DNA of 64,000 nucleotides from Chitinophagales bacterium (GTDB lineage: Bacteria > Bacteroidota > Bacteroidia > Chitinophagales > Chitinophagaceae): NCBI GenBank assembly GCA_013298665.1, contig JAAFIK010000006.1, positions 1 to 64,000 of the forward strand. The letters are read 5' to 3'. Positions 8,834 to 16,655 of this stretch are shown here, one piece after another (within the stretch, counting starts at the first letter, position 1; every line of letters begins with the position of its first letter). Made by a program: the position numbers and the translations under genes. Under the pieces are notes generated by a model, which had not been told where the DNA came from, searched no databases, and worked only from the letters and a program-made list of their open reading frames with translations.

Positions 8834-8956
8834 CAGCATGACCGGGGATAAACGCTGAAAAAGGAGAAAAACACTGCTTAATTCACTGTTCTTATCCGGC
8901 GGCCGACAATAAAAAGATCGTCCGGGCGTTAATACCAGTTCAAATTCAATAGTGTT

Positions 8957-10999
8957 GTGAAGAAAATCTACTTTCCCCTTTGTATTGCGCTCCTGCTGAG
9001 CTTTCCGGGCTATGCCCAGCTTACGGTGACTGCGTTTGCGAATACCCCTACTGTTTGTGCCGGCAGCGGAACAGCCATCAGCGCTTCGGCTTCTCCGGTT
9101 GGTTATACCATCTCTGCCATTCCCAATACCCTGGCACCCAACCAGGGCATCAATATGCTGGCCGATGCCGGTGTATTTATGACAACAGCATCTGCGGGTT
9201 CTACGCTTGACGATTGCCGTTGGGATGCGATTACCCTTCCTTTCAGTTTCCGGTTTTTTGGTACGGCTTACACCAATGTCTGTATATCTTCCAATGGCTG
9301 GATCAGTATGGGCAGTTCGGCGGGTACTACTACCGGTATGGGCTTTACCCTGCCCAATGCCACTGCTCCCAACAATGTTATCCATGGCCTCACAGCCGAT
9401 CTTGACCTTCGTGGTGCCAGTGGCGGCAGTCTGGAATATTTTGAAGATGGCGTTGCACCCAACCGTTCTTTTGTGATCAGTTATACCAATGTGCTGTTTC
9501 GCACGGGTGGCGGCAGTGTCAGTTTTCAGGTGGTGCTGAAGGAGAGCAGCAATATTGTTGAGATCCATACAAATGCGTTTACCAATACCACGCTTGCGAA
9601 AGCACAGGGGGTGGAAAATGCTGCCGGAACGGTGGCAAATACCGTAACCGGCCGCAATAATACCACCAATTGGGTGCCTACGGGTTTTACCAATGGCTAT
9701 CGTTTTACCCCCGATGTGATTACTTTCTCCTGGTCGCCGCCAACCGGGCTCAATACCACATCCGGTGCTGCTGTTGTAGCCAGTCCGTTGACAACGACAG
9801 TTTATACCATCAATGCCACCAATACCGTCTCCGGGGCTACTGGCAGTACCACTGCAACGATCACGGTTGACCCGGCTTCTTTCACCCTGGCCGGCACCCC
9901 GGTAGCGGGTGGTGCTGCGGTTTGCCTGAACAATAGTGTTTCAGCAACGGGAACCGATTACCGTAATAACAACTGTAACCTCATTGCATCGATACTGCCT
10001 TCGGGTGCGAGTCCTGTCAGCAATGTGGTGAATACTTGTGTGAGGGTGGATACGGGCGCTACCAAAAAAGGTACGGCGAATCTCTATGCTGCAAGAAATT
10101 ATGATATTGAACCACAGGTGAATGCGGCTACGGCTACGGCAACCATCACCCTCTATTTCCTCCAGTCGGAGATGGATAAATTCAACCTGCGGGCGGCCGA
10201 CAGCGGGCATACCCTGCTGCCCGCCGGTCCGTCTGATGCAACGGGTATTGCCAACCTGATCCTGCGCCAGTTTCATGGCACAGGCACCAGGCCGGGCAGC
10301 TATTCGGCGGGTACTTTTACCGATTTCACCACGGCTACTGCGGGTGTTACGGTTACCTGGAATGCGGCGAGAAACTGGTGGGAGGTTCGTTTCCCGGTAG
10401 CAGGGTTCTCGGGCTTCTACCTCACCAGCAAAAAAAGCGCACCCATACCGGTTACCTTAGAATATTTCAAGGGCAACAAACAGGGCAATGCGCACTTACT
10501 GCACTGGAAGGTAACCTGTTTGTCCACTGCTGTACGCTTCAGCCTTGAGCGCAGCGTTGACGGACGGCAGTTTGTTTCTATCGGAGCTTTCAGTGCCACG
10601 CAACTGCAATGCCTCCAGCCCTTCAGCCAGACGGATGCCCAACCCGCAGCCGGACTGAATTATTACCGCCTGGGTATGACCGATGCGGATGGCAAACAAA
10701 GCTACAGCAACGTGGTAGCCTTGCTGAATAAGGAAAGCGGCTTTGATGTGGTTAATATTATTCCCTCGGTGGTGAGTGGCGACAGGGCTACGCTCAACAT
10801 CACTGCGGCATCCAATACTCCGGTAGATGTACTGGTAACCGATATTGCCGGTAAAATACTGCAGCAGCAGAAGGTCGGTCTTGCAATAGGCAGCAATGCC
10901 GTTGCGCTTAATACGGGTCGTCTTGCAGCAGGTACTTACCAGGTGACGGTATTTGCCGGTGGCCGCCGTTCGGCAACGGTAAGGTTTGTGAAGCAATAG
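8957..10999 (+). CDS. secreted protein with type IX secretion sorting domain
   Basis: 680 aa starting with GTG (GTG AAG AAA ATC), the only start that keeps the signal peptide (MKKIYFPLCIALLLSFPGYAQ). The mature protein is Thr/Ala/Asn-rich, with strands typical of Ig-like adhesin modules (about residues 20-320), a second beta region, then the linker PVTLEYFKGNKQGNAHLLHW that precedes most Bacteroidota sorting tails. The last ~75 residues form a type A T9SS sorting domain (VDVLVTDIAGKILQQQKV, ending ATVRFVKQ). It should be exported by the type IX system and anchored or released at the cell surface. No catalytic motif was seen; an adhesin or matrix role is inference. Confidence 0.85.
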   Translation: MKKIYFPLCIALLLSFPGYAQLTVTAFANTPTVCAGSGTAISASASPVGYTISAIPNTLAPNQGINMLADAGVFMTTASAGSTLDDCRWDAITLPFSFRFFGTAYTNVCISSNGWISMGSSAGTTTGMGFTLPNATAPNNVIHGLTADLDLRGASGGSLEYFEDGVAPNRSFVISYTNVLFRTGGGSVSFQVVLKESSNIVEIHTNAFTNTTLAKAQGVENAAGTVANTVTGRNNTTNWVPTGFTNGYRFTPDVITFSWSPPTGLNTTSGAAVVASPLTTTVYTINATNTVSGATGSTTATITVDPASFTLAGTPVAGGAAVCLNNSVSATGTDYRNNNCNLIASILPSGASPVSNVVNTCVRVDTGATKKGTANLYAARNYDIEPQVNAATATATITLYFLQSEMDKFNLRAADSGHTLLPAGPSDATGIANLILRQFHGTGTRPGSYSAGTFTDFTTATAGVTVTWNAARNWWEVRFPVAGFSGFYLTSKKSAPIPVTLEYFKGNKQGNAHLLHWKVTCLSTAVRFSLERSVDGRQFVSIGAFSATQLQCLQPFSQTDAQPAAGLNYYRLGMTDADGKQSYSNVVALLNKESGFDVVNIIPSVVSGDRATLNITAASNTPVDVLVTDIAGKILQQQKVGLAIGSNAVALNTGRLAAGTYQVTVFAGGRRSATVRFVKQ

Positions 11000-11016
11000 A
11001 AAAGGTATGGAGTAGT

Positions 11017-11037
11017 ACTCAGTAGTTAGTACTGAGT
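11017..11037. repeat. short hairpin after T9SS gene
   Basis: Perfect 8-bp inverted repeat ACTCAGTA / TACTGAGT with a 5-base loop, 17 bases after the stop at 10999. There is no T-tract, so it is not a standard terminator but may protect the 3' end of the mRNA. Confidence 0.5.
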
Positions 11038-11181
11038 CTGGATTGTCCTGCATCTTGTGTCTTGTCTCTCACATCAGGAATAGTAGCCCGATAAGAAGTA
11101 GCAGGAAGAACCGGTACGTGGTATTCAGCCGCGGGGTTGAGGAGTATATGTTATCAAAAGGCCAGGATTTTCAATAACTGT

Positions 11182-11209
11182 AAAAGCTGTTCCGCAAGGG
11201 ATGGCTTTT
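11182..11209. terminator. hairpin terminator, probably bidirectional
   Basis: A 12-bp stem (11182-11193 with 11198-11209; some G-U pairs) closed by a GCAA tetraloop. The arms begin with AAAA and end with TTTT, so a U-tail exists in either direction. It lies between the rightward T9SS gene and the leftward regulator gene and could end both. The rest of 11000-11293 holds only the hairpin at 11017-11037. Confidence 0.65.
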
Positions 11210-11293
11210 ATTATAGTAGTAAGAGGGTAAGCAGCAAGCAGCAGGAGCGGGCAGTCTTTTATCTTATAATCCTGCCTCTTGGATCCCTGCGGC

Positions 11294-11590
11294 TCATATC
11301 TTGCTATCCGGATTCATATAACTCTGCAGGGCTTTTACATACTGTTCAAAGGCATCGATGCCTTTTGTGGTGATCCTGCAGGTGGTGAGGGGATAATTGT
11401 CTTTAAACTGTTTGGCTACATCAACATAACCGGCGTCTTTGAGTTTGTTGATCTGTACGCTGAGGTTGCCCGCAGTGGATCCTGTTTTTTCACGTATAAA
11501 GGTAAACTCTGCCTCCTGCACACCAATGAGCAGACTGACTACGGCGAGACGCAGTTGTGAATGTAATATAGGATCAAGGTCTTTAAACAT
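11294..11590 (-). CDS. winged-helix transcriptional regulator
   Basis: 98 aa from the ATG at 11590. The fold is a winged helix of the short DNA-binding class often placed near MarR/ArsR: a helix LHSQLRLAVVSLLIG, the recognition region AGNLSVQINKLKDAGYVDV, and a wing FKDNYPLTTCRITTKG. It should bind DNA as a dimer. The start overlaps the preceding membrane-protein gene by 8 bp, so the regulator is translationally coupled and is the last gene of the receptor operon. In such sets the regulator often controls its own operon; here that is inference. Confidence 0.85.
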   Translation of the reverse strand: MFKDLDPILHSQLRLAVVSLLIGVQEAEFTFIREKTGSTAGNLSVQINKLKDAGYVDVAKQFKDNYPLTTCRITTKGIDAFEQYVKALQSYMNPDSKI

Positions 11591-12242
11591 TCGCGGCTTT
11601 CTTTTTTTGGTATTTTCTCCACAAAATGATACCGGGTACCAGCCACATCGCCACTGCCGCAAAAGCTGTGAGCAGCATATCTGTATCCATATGGGTATAT
11701 ACACTGGCGATACAGCAGAGCCAGCAGACAATGCCACCCCAGAGCATGGGTTTGAAGCGCATGATGGCACCGGTAGTTACCGTGGGGATACCATAGAGCA
11801 GCAGCATGATGGAATGGGTAAAGCCGCTGAGCTGGTAATAGGGCCAGGTACCTGTTGTGTTTTTGTAAAAGCGGAACACTTCATTAAGCTGATTCATTAC
11901 CACAATATTGATGTGCGACATGAGGAAGATGGAAATGCCAAAGCAGAGCCAGATATAATCAATCACCCGGTCGTCGTAACTGCGGGCCCGGCGCATCCGC
12001 TTTTCATAAATGGTGATCCATATCTGTGGTATGATGGCAATCAGGGTCAGGAGCCATATGTCAAAGGGGAGTTTCCAGCCCCAGGTAATCCGTCCCCAGG
12101 TAACGAGGCTGCACAGGGCAATCACCGAGCCCCAGAGCATCGGGCCAATACCCGTATCGTGAAAACTATTTTTGGCCCTGTTGAGCATCCGGCTGATGAG
12201 TTGCAGGCTTTCCTGCTCCGACATTTGTTTATCTTCAGGCAT
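11583..12242 (-). CDS. multi-span membrane protein, paralog 2
   Basis: 219 aa. A short cytoplasmic N-terminus (ESLQLISRMLNRAKNSFHDTG) is followed by about five or six hydrophobic segments; basic motifs YEKRMRRARSYDD and KYQKKKAANV mark cytoplasmic parts. The neighbouring gene encodes a protein of the same layout: both have ...SLxxIxxMxxxAxNxFxxxGIxxxLWG near the N-terminus and MLLLYGIPTVTTG / FLVLYGMPTFLSG in the middle, so they come from a tandem duplication. It is separated from the paralog by one base and overlaps the regulator gene by 8 bp. Function unknown; commonly found next to small winged-helix regulators in Bacteroidota. Confidence 0.8.
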   Translation of the reverse strand: MPEDKQMSEQESLQLISRMLNRAKNSFHDTGIGPMLWGSVIALCSLVTWGRITWGWKLPFDIWLLTLIAIIPQIWITIYEKRMRRARSYDDRVIDYIWLCFGISIFLMSHINIVVMNQLNEVFRFYKNTTGTWPYYQLSGFTHSIMLLLYGIPTVTTGAIMRFKPMLWGGIVCWLCCIASVYTHMDTDMLLTAFAAVAMWLVPGIILWRKYQKKKAANV

Positions 12243-12243
12243 A

Positions 12244-12840
12244 TCAGGTAATGTTTGGTTCTTGTTTTTTATGTTTTGCCCGTAACAGGTATCCGGGTAT
12301 GATCCAGGCGAGTATTACCGCAAGCCCGAGTACCAGCAACTGGTATTCGAGCGTTACAAAACCGGCTGCTGCAGATAATAGCCAGCAGGCTATACCGCCG
12401 GCTTTCAGCGGGGTAAAACGCAGGATGACGCCGGAGAGAAAAGTGGGCATACCATAGAGTACGAGGAAGGCCGGATACATTTTATCCCACAAATTATTTT
12501 TGCTGAGCAGGAAGCCCATGGCCATCATCATAAAAGCAAAGCTTACCCATACATAGCGCCTGATTTCATCGGTATAGGTAACCACGCGTACTTTTTTCTT
12601 TTTTCGCGACAGGTAAATGATCTGGTAAACAAAGGCTGCCCAGGTGGTCATCCAGATGATTTCGGGATGTGCGCCAATACCAAAATGCAGCAGGAAGAAA
12701 TGGCCTGTACTGCAAAAAAGGATTACCCATCCCCACAGTAAATACAAAATACCATCTTCACTGAAACGGTTGCGTGCCTGGTGAATCATCCCTTCGATGA
12801 CCCGGAGGCTTTGTGTAGCCGAAAAATTATTTTCCTGCAT
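12244..12840 (-). CDS. multi-span membrane protein, paralog 1
   Basis: 198 aa with a cytoplasmic N-terminus (SLRVIEGMIHQARNRF), about five or six hydrophobic segments and a basic tail (LLRAKHKKQEPNIT). It shares the N-terminal motif, the GILYLLWGW segment and the YGMPTFLSGVILRF segment with the protein encoded immediately downstream. It stands 55 bp after the secreted 212-aa protein gene. The two paralogs could form a heteromeric membrane complex (inference). No enzymatic motif is visible. Confidence 0.8.
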   Translation of the reverse strand: MQENNFSATQSLRVIEGMIHQARNRFSEDGILYLLWGWVILFCSTGHFFLLHFGIGAHPEIIWMTTWAAFVYQIIYLSRKKKKVRVVTYTDEIRRYVWVSFAFMMMAMGFLLSKNNLWDKMYPAFLVLYGMPTFLSGVILRFTPLKAGGIACWLLSAAAGFVTLEYQLLVLGLAVILAWIIPGYLLRAKHKKQEPNIT

Positions 12841-12895
12841 AATGTTTGCTGTTGAAAAGCAGGTGACGCCCGTGCATCACCTGCTTCAGGTTGGT

Positions 12896-13534
12896 TTATT
12901 TGCAACCGGCGAGCATCTCCTGCGCCTGTGCCTTACCCCAGTTGGGATGCAGGGGGGAGGCAGGTTTAAAGGTATCGAAAAGTGTTATTGCTTTTTCAAC
13001 CATTGGTTTGGCTGTTTTGCAGCCGCCGCCAAACTGCTCGGGCGTATTCCGGAGGTTTTGTCCTTTGATGAAATCGGGACGGGGGTTGGTGGGATCCTGC
13101 TGCTGTGCCATTGCGAGCGCTTTTTCTACTACGGGCAGAAACTGCATGTACCGCTGCATGGGGTTTACCATCATGCGCAGGGTGGCAACCATACTGCGGA
13201 GGCAGGAAATTTCTGAGTTGTTTTTTTCGAGTGAGTCGGCTGCATTCAGCAACTGCTCAGCCTTATCGGCAATACCATCATTCTCTGCGGGTTTATTGTT
13301 GGTAAAACCATAAATGATGGTGGCGTGTGCGGCATAATAATACGGCAGCCACTGTGTTTTTTCGGTACTGGCAATGCGTTCAAAACTGGCTGATAGGGCC
13401 TGGTAGTCGGCGGCTGTTTTAGAAAGTTCAAATTTAGCCAGGTTCGCTCCCATGGCTTTCTGGTACTTTTCGCTCTGTGCAGCAGCGGTAAGGGTAGTGA
13501 TGAGACAGGCAAGGGAGAAGATTATCCTTTTCAT
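12896..13534 (-). CDS. secreted helical protein, TPR-like
   Basis: 212 aa with a signal peptide (MKRIIFSLACLITTLTAAAQ). The mature part is made of helix pairs with Ala-rich, TPR-like spacing (KTAADYQALSASFERIASTE, DKAEQLLNAADSLEKNN, VVEKALAMAQQQDPTNPRP). A conserved-looking C-terminal GGCKTAKPMVEKAITLFDTF holds a Cys, and another Cys ends the protein, so a disulfide is possible. It is likely a periplasmic or surface partner of the TonB-dependent receptor in the same operon; function unknown. Confidence 0.75.
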   Translation of the reverse strand: MKRIIFSLACLITTLTAAAQSEKYQKAMGANLAKFELSKTAADYQALSASFERIASTEKTQWLPYYYAAHATIIYGFTNNKPAENDGIADKAEQLLNAADSLEKNNSEISCLRSMVATLRMMVNPMQRYMQFLPVVEKALAMAQQQDPTNPRPDFIKGQNLRNTPEQFGGGCKTAKPMVEKAITLFDTFKPASPLHPNWGKAQAQEMLAGCK

Positions 13535-13570
13535 TGTTGTTTATTTTTTTGTATGAATAGATGATAAATG

Positions 13571-13897
13571 TTATACTGCTTTGGTATCGCCGGTCTGGCG
13601 CCGTTTGAGTTTTTCGTATTCGTTTTCCACAAGGTTGACCCCGGGAAAGATATAGGCACTGGCATAATGAAAGGCCAAACCAACACCCCAGCCCAGCATT
13701 GGCCATACCGGCCAGGGCAGGTAATCAAAGTCATTGCTGTAGTAGTGCTGGTGGGTAAAAAACCAGATGGCCCAGAGAAAGGCATTGACAATCAGGTAAG
13801 AAACCAGGTGCGACCTGAAGGAGGCCCTTTTCCGGGCAATTTCCCAAAGCACCGGATCTTTCCCTTCCGGTACTGTCTGATAGTTGTTGTGCGACAT
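13571..13897 (-). CDS. 2TM domain-containing protein
   Basis: 108 aa from the ATG at 13897. An N-terminal polar helix (LWEIARKRASFRSHLVSYL) leads into two membrane helices (LIVNAFLWAIWFFTH and WPMLGWGVGLAFHYASAYIF) with a C-terminal basic helix NEYEKLKRRQTGD. This is the 2TM domain layout found in Bacteroidota, often beside LytTR or histidine kinase genes. It lies 43 bp after the TonB-dependent receptor gene and 36 bp before the secreted protein gene, in one operon. Function unknown. Confidence 0.8.
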   Translation of the reverse strand: MSHNNYQTVPEGKDPVLWEIARKRASFRSHLVSYLIVNAFLWAIWFFTHQHYYSNDFDYLPWPVWPMLGWGVGLAFHYASAYIFPGVNLVENEYEKLKRRQTGDTKAV

Positions 13898-13940
13898 GGT
13901 TGTAGTTTTTATCCCTTTACGGGGTGATGAATGATTATAT

Positions 13941-16202
13941 TTATAAGTTATTGTTGATGGCATCCTGCGTACGGTCGATGCCAAAACTCAGGAAGCAGCC
14001 GATAAAAACAAAGCGTTTGCTGGGGGGTGTTACGGCTTCTTTTCTCCTGCCATCTGAAGAGTAGTTGTAAGAGAACACCTGATTTTGCCCCAGTACATTG
14101 TTGATGCCCAGTACCCATACGGCAAATGTTTTTGCATTCTTTTTACCAATGGTCGGGAGGTAGTTTACGCTGAAGCTGAGGCTGTTGAAGTTGATCGTTC
14201 TTCCTGCATCGGTCACCTCATATTTGCCGAGTGTGTTGTTGTAAGCGATCCTGTAGTACGGCCGGCCTGTAGCAAAACTGTAATTGGCGTTGAATTGTGT
14301 CTTCCAGGGCAATACAAATTTTTTCACTACAAAATTGGCCGTGTGTGCTGCTGCAAAATTGGGTTCGATTGCCTTCGGGAAGTTCAGGAAATCTCTTTTG
14401 GTGTCTAAGAAAGAATAAGAGATCCAGTAGTCCACATCCCTGATCGTTTTACGGTCGCGCCAGAACAACTCAAAGCCCTTTGCATAGCCACTGCCGTTTG
14501 TATTGGTTGCTACCTCACGACGATTAACATCCGGCGCAGTTTTATACAGCGCCGCATAGTCTTTGTAAAAGAGTTCGGTACGGAAAATGGTTCCCTTACC
14601 ATTTTTCTGGTATTGCAGGATGTAATGGGCAGCCTTGGAGAAATCGAGGTTTGCGTTGCTGGTGGGCAGGTAACGCCTTTCCGGGTTCTGGTAAAATATG
14701 CCATAGGCAAAGGAAGCCTGGCTGTTATCGGCAAATTTATACGCTAATGATGCACGCGGGGCAATGTTCCACCGGTTCATTAAGGCGGAGTGCTCAAGAC
14801 GGGCACCGATCTTGGCGGCAATATCATTGGTGAGGTACACATCTGTTTCGCCAAACAGGGCGCTCAGGTTATCTTTTATGCTTTCACCATAGCGGTTGCC
14901 ATTATAGAGGGTATAGGTGATCTTTTCTTCACTGTAGAAATGGTCGGCACCAAACCGGACAGCACTGAGGCCTTTAAGTTTCTTTTCCACCACCACACGG
15001 CCTTGTGCATAGAGTGCCCTGTTGGCCAGGCTGAAGTTTTTGAAGGCGTAAAAGACAGGGCTGGTAATGAGTGTGGGTTTATTTGCCGCATCCTGTACAT
15101 TATTGGCAATATCATCTTTATTGGTACCCATACTGGCCGACAGGGTGATGCCCCAGCCATTTTTTAACCTTTCTTTCCAGCTCAGGTTGTGGTACATATT
15201 GGTGTTGCTGAGGTCAAAGGCATTTTTCAATACGGCAGAGTCAATGTCCCGATTACGGAAACCGACCTTGTTGGTGGCGAAATAGCCGTAATACTTCACA
15301 AAGCCCCCGTTTTTGGTTTTGATCCTGAAATTAGCATCCAACTGGTGAAAAACGGGCAGTTGAAAGAAATCCTGTTTTTGTTTGATGACAGCAAATGCGA
15401 GGTGCAGATCGGTATAGTTGTAAGAAAACCCCCAGGATGAGCGTTTGTTTTTAGCCAGTTTCTGGATACCGCCTCCCAAACCCACTACCGAAGCACCGAA
15501 GTCGGCAGAACTCTGTTCGGGCAGATCCTTGCTTTCGAGGATAAGTGCAGAAGACAGGGCCTGACCATAGAGTGCGGAGTACCCACCCGCGCTGAATATG
15601 GTACCTTTGAAGAGAAAGGGGTTGAAGCGCCCCCGGGTGGCAATACCCGGGGTACTGCTGTAAAAGAAGTTATTCACCAGTGCTCCGTCAATAAAAATTT
15701 TACTTTCTGTAGCGGTGCCGCCACGAACAAACAAACCCTCACTTTCGCCCACCTGCTGGGTACCGGGCAGGGTCTTGAGGGCTCCCGTAATGTCTGCATT
15801 GGCGCTGGCGGTGGTTACAATATCGAGCGGGGTGAGTACCGTGGCCTTCTTTTTGTCGCTGGCCTCGAAAGATCCGGCGGTGATCACCACGGCTTTAAGC
15901 TCGGTTACCAGCTCTTTCATACTGATGGTAAGGGTAATGGCGCTGTTGGCAATGGTAATTTTCTGCTCAACCGACCGGTAACCCGAACTGGTGGCTTCCA
16001 GCACCTGTTCGCCTTTTTCGGTGGTTTCAAAGCTAAAGTTACCGAGAGAGTCGGTGGTAGCGCCGTCATACGAATTGCGGATACTGATGCTTACCCCGGG
16101 CAATGCTTTATTTTTATTGTTAACGACCTTTCCGGTAACTTTAACCTGTGCCTGTAAGGCTGAACTTAATAAGATGGCTATAACGATAAGTCCCCTGTAC
16201 AT
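13941..16202 (-). CDS. TonB-dependent outer-membrane receptor
   Basis: 753 aa from the ATG at 16202, which begins a signal peptide (MYRGLIVIAILLSSALQAQ). Next come a carboxypeptidase-like regulatory domain (VTGKVVNNKNKALPGVSISI, residues about 20-110), a plug (about 120-230, with LKTLPGTQQVGESEGLFVRG) and a beta-barrel to the C-terminus. It imports a ligand energised by TonB; no SusD partner is encoded nearby, so it is more likely a siderophore, metal or vitamin receptor than a glycan one (inference). It is the first gene of an operon ending with a winged-helix regulator. A TATGTTTG -7 box at 16219-16226 supports this start rather than one 78 bp upstream. Confidence 0.93.
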   Translation of the reverse strand: MYRGLIVIAILLSSALQAQVKVTGKVVNNKNKALPGVSISIRNSYDGATTDSLGNFSFETTEKGEQVLEATSSGYRSVEQKITIANSAITLTISMKELVTELKAVVITAGSFEASDKKKATVLTPLDIVTTASANADITGALKTLPGTQQVGESEGLFVRGGTATESKIFIDGALVNNFFYSSTPGIATRGRFNPFLFKGTIFSAGGYSALYGQALSSALILESKDLPEQSSADFGASVVGLGGGIQKLAKNKRSSWGFSYNYTDLHLAFAVIKQKQDFFQLPVFHQLDANFRIKTKNGGFVKYYGYFATNKVGFRNRDIDSAVLKNAFDLSNTNMYHNLSWKERLKNGWGITLSASMGTNKDDIANNVQDAANKPTLITSPVFYAFKNFSLANRALYAQGRVVVEKKLKGLSAVRFGADHFYSEEKITYTLYNGNRYGESIKDNLSALFGETDVYLTNDIAAKIGARLEHSALMNRWNIAPRASLAYKFADNSQASFAYGIFYQNPERRYLPTSNANLDFSKAAHYILQYQKNGKGTIFRTELFYKDYAALYKTAPDVNRREVATNTNGSGYAKGFELFWRDRKTIRDVDYWISYSFLDTKRDFLNFPKAIEPNFAAAHTANFVVKKFVLPWKTQFNANYSFATGRPYYRIAYNNTLGKYEVTDAGRTINFNSLSFSVNYLPTIGKKNAKTFAVWVLGINNVLGQNQVFSYNYSSDGRRKEAVTPPSKRFVFIGCFLSFGIDRTQDAINNNL

Positions 16203-16218
16203 GTTTGTAAATTTGTCA

Positions 16219-16226
16219 CAAACATA
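16219..16226 (-). promoter_or_regulatory. -7 box of TonB receptor operon
   Basis: Minus-strand TATGTTTG, an exact TAnnTTTG match, 16 bases before the ATG at 16202. Confidence 0.55.
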
Positions 16227-16281
16227 AAGTGGTTTATAGTATAAACCAAATATTTTACAATCTTTTTTTGCTGTAATCACT

Positions 16282-16333
16282 TGATAATCAATGATGGCAT
16301 CTACGGATTTGATTCATAAGTCGTTGATTATCA
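16282..16333. promoter_or_regulatory. inverted repeat, possible operator
   Basis: TGATAATCAA (16282-16291) and TTGATTATCA (16324-16333) are perfect inverted copies 32 bases apart, upstream of the receptor promoter. The arms are themselves near-palindromic, as operators often are. It could be the site of the winged-helix regulator encoded in the operon; inference only. Confidence 0.35.
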
Positions 16334-16472
16334 GATGGTTGATGTGATTTCACCACAACTGCTTTTATGTTGTTTATATCTTGCGATTTATACACATCGC
16401 ATAAAATTAATTTTTTTATGTGGCCGCAATTTGTAATTTAGCAGTAGAATTTAATGGGTTAGTAAGTACAAA

Positions 16473-16500
16473 GGGTCTGCTTTCAGCAGGCTCTTTTACT
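16473..16500 (+). terminator. orphan intrinsic terminator or attenuator
   Basis: A 9-bp stem (16473-16481 with 16485-16493, two G-U pairs, TTC loop) followed by TTTTACTTTTT. No rightward gene lies upstream, since the receptor operon points left, so it ends either a small RNA or the leader of radA. Confidence 0.55.
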
Positions 16501-16655
16501 TTTTACAAAGTCCCGGATATCCTGCTGTTGTCATCTTCATTTGATGTTTTTTATTCCGGTATTGTTTGTTTAAGTATTACCTGTCTTTACGGTTCCGGTC
16601 AATTTCTTATTCGCCATAACGATTGCTTACTTTCGTGTTTGCAATGTTGTGAACA

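Larger units (their letters stand above)
16203..16655. other. long divergent intergenic region
   Basis: 453 bp between the receptor operon and radA. It contains the receptor -7 box, a 10-bp inverted repeat TGATAATCAA / TTGATTATCA at 16282-16291 and 16324-16333, a 6-bp repeat TGCGAT / ATCGCA at 16382-16401, a possible rightward promoter at 16377-16384 and a rightward intrinsic terminator at 16473-16500. No protein gene is seen. Confidence 0.5.
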
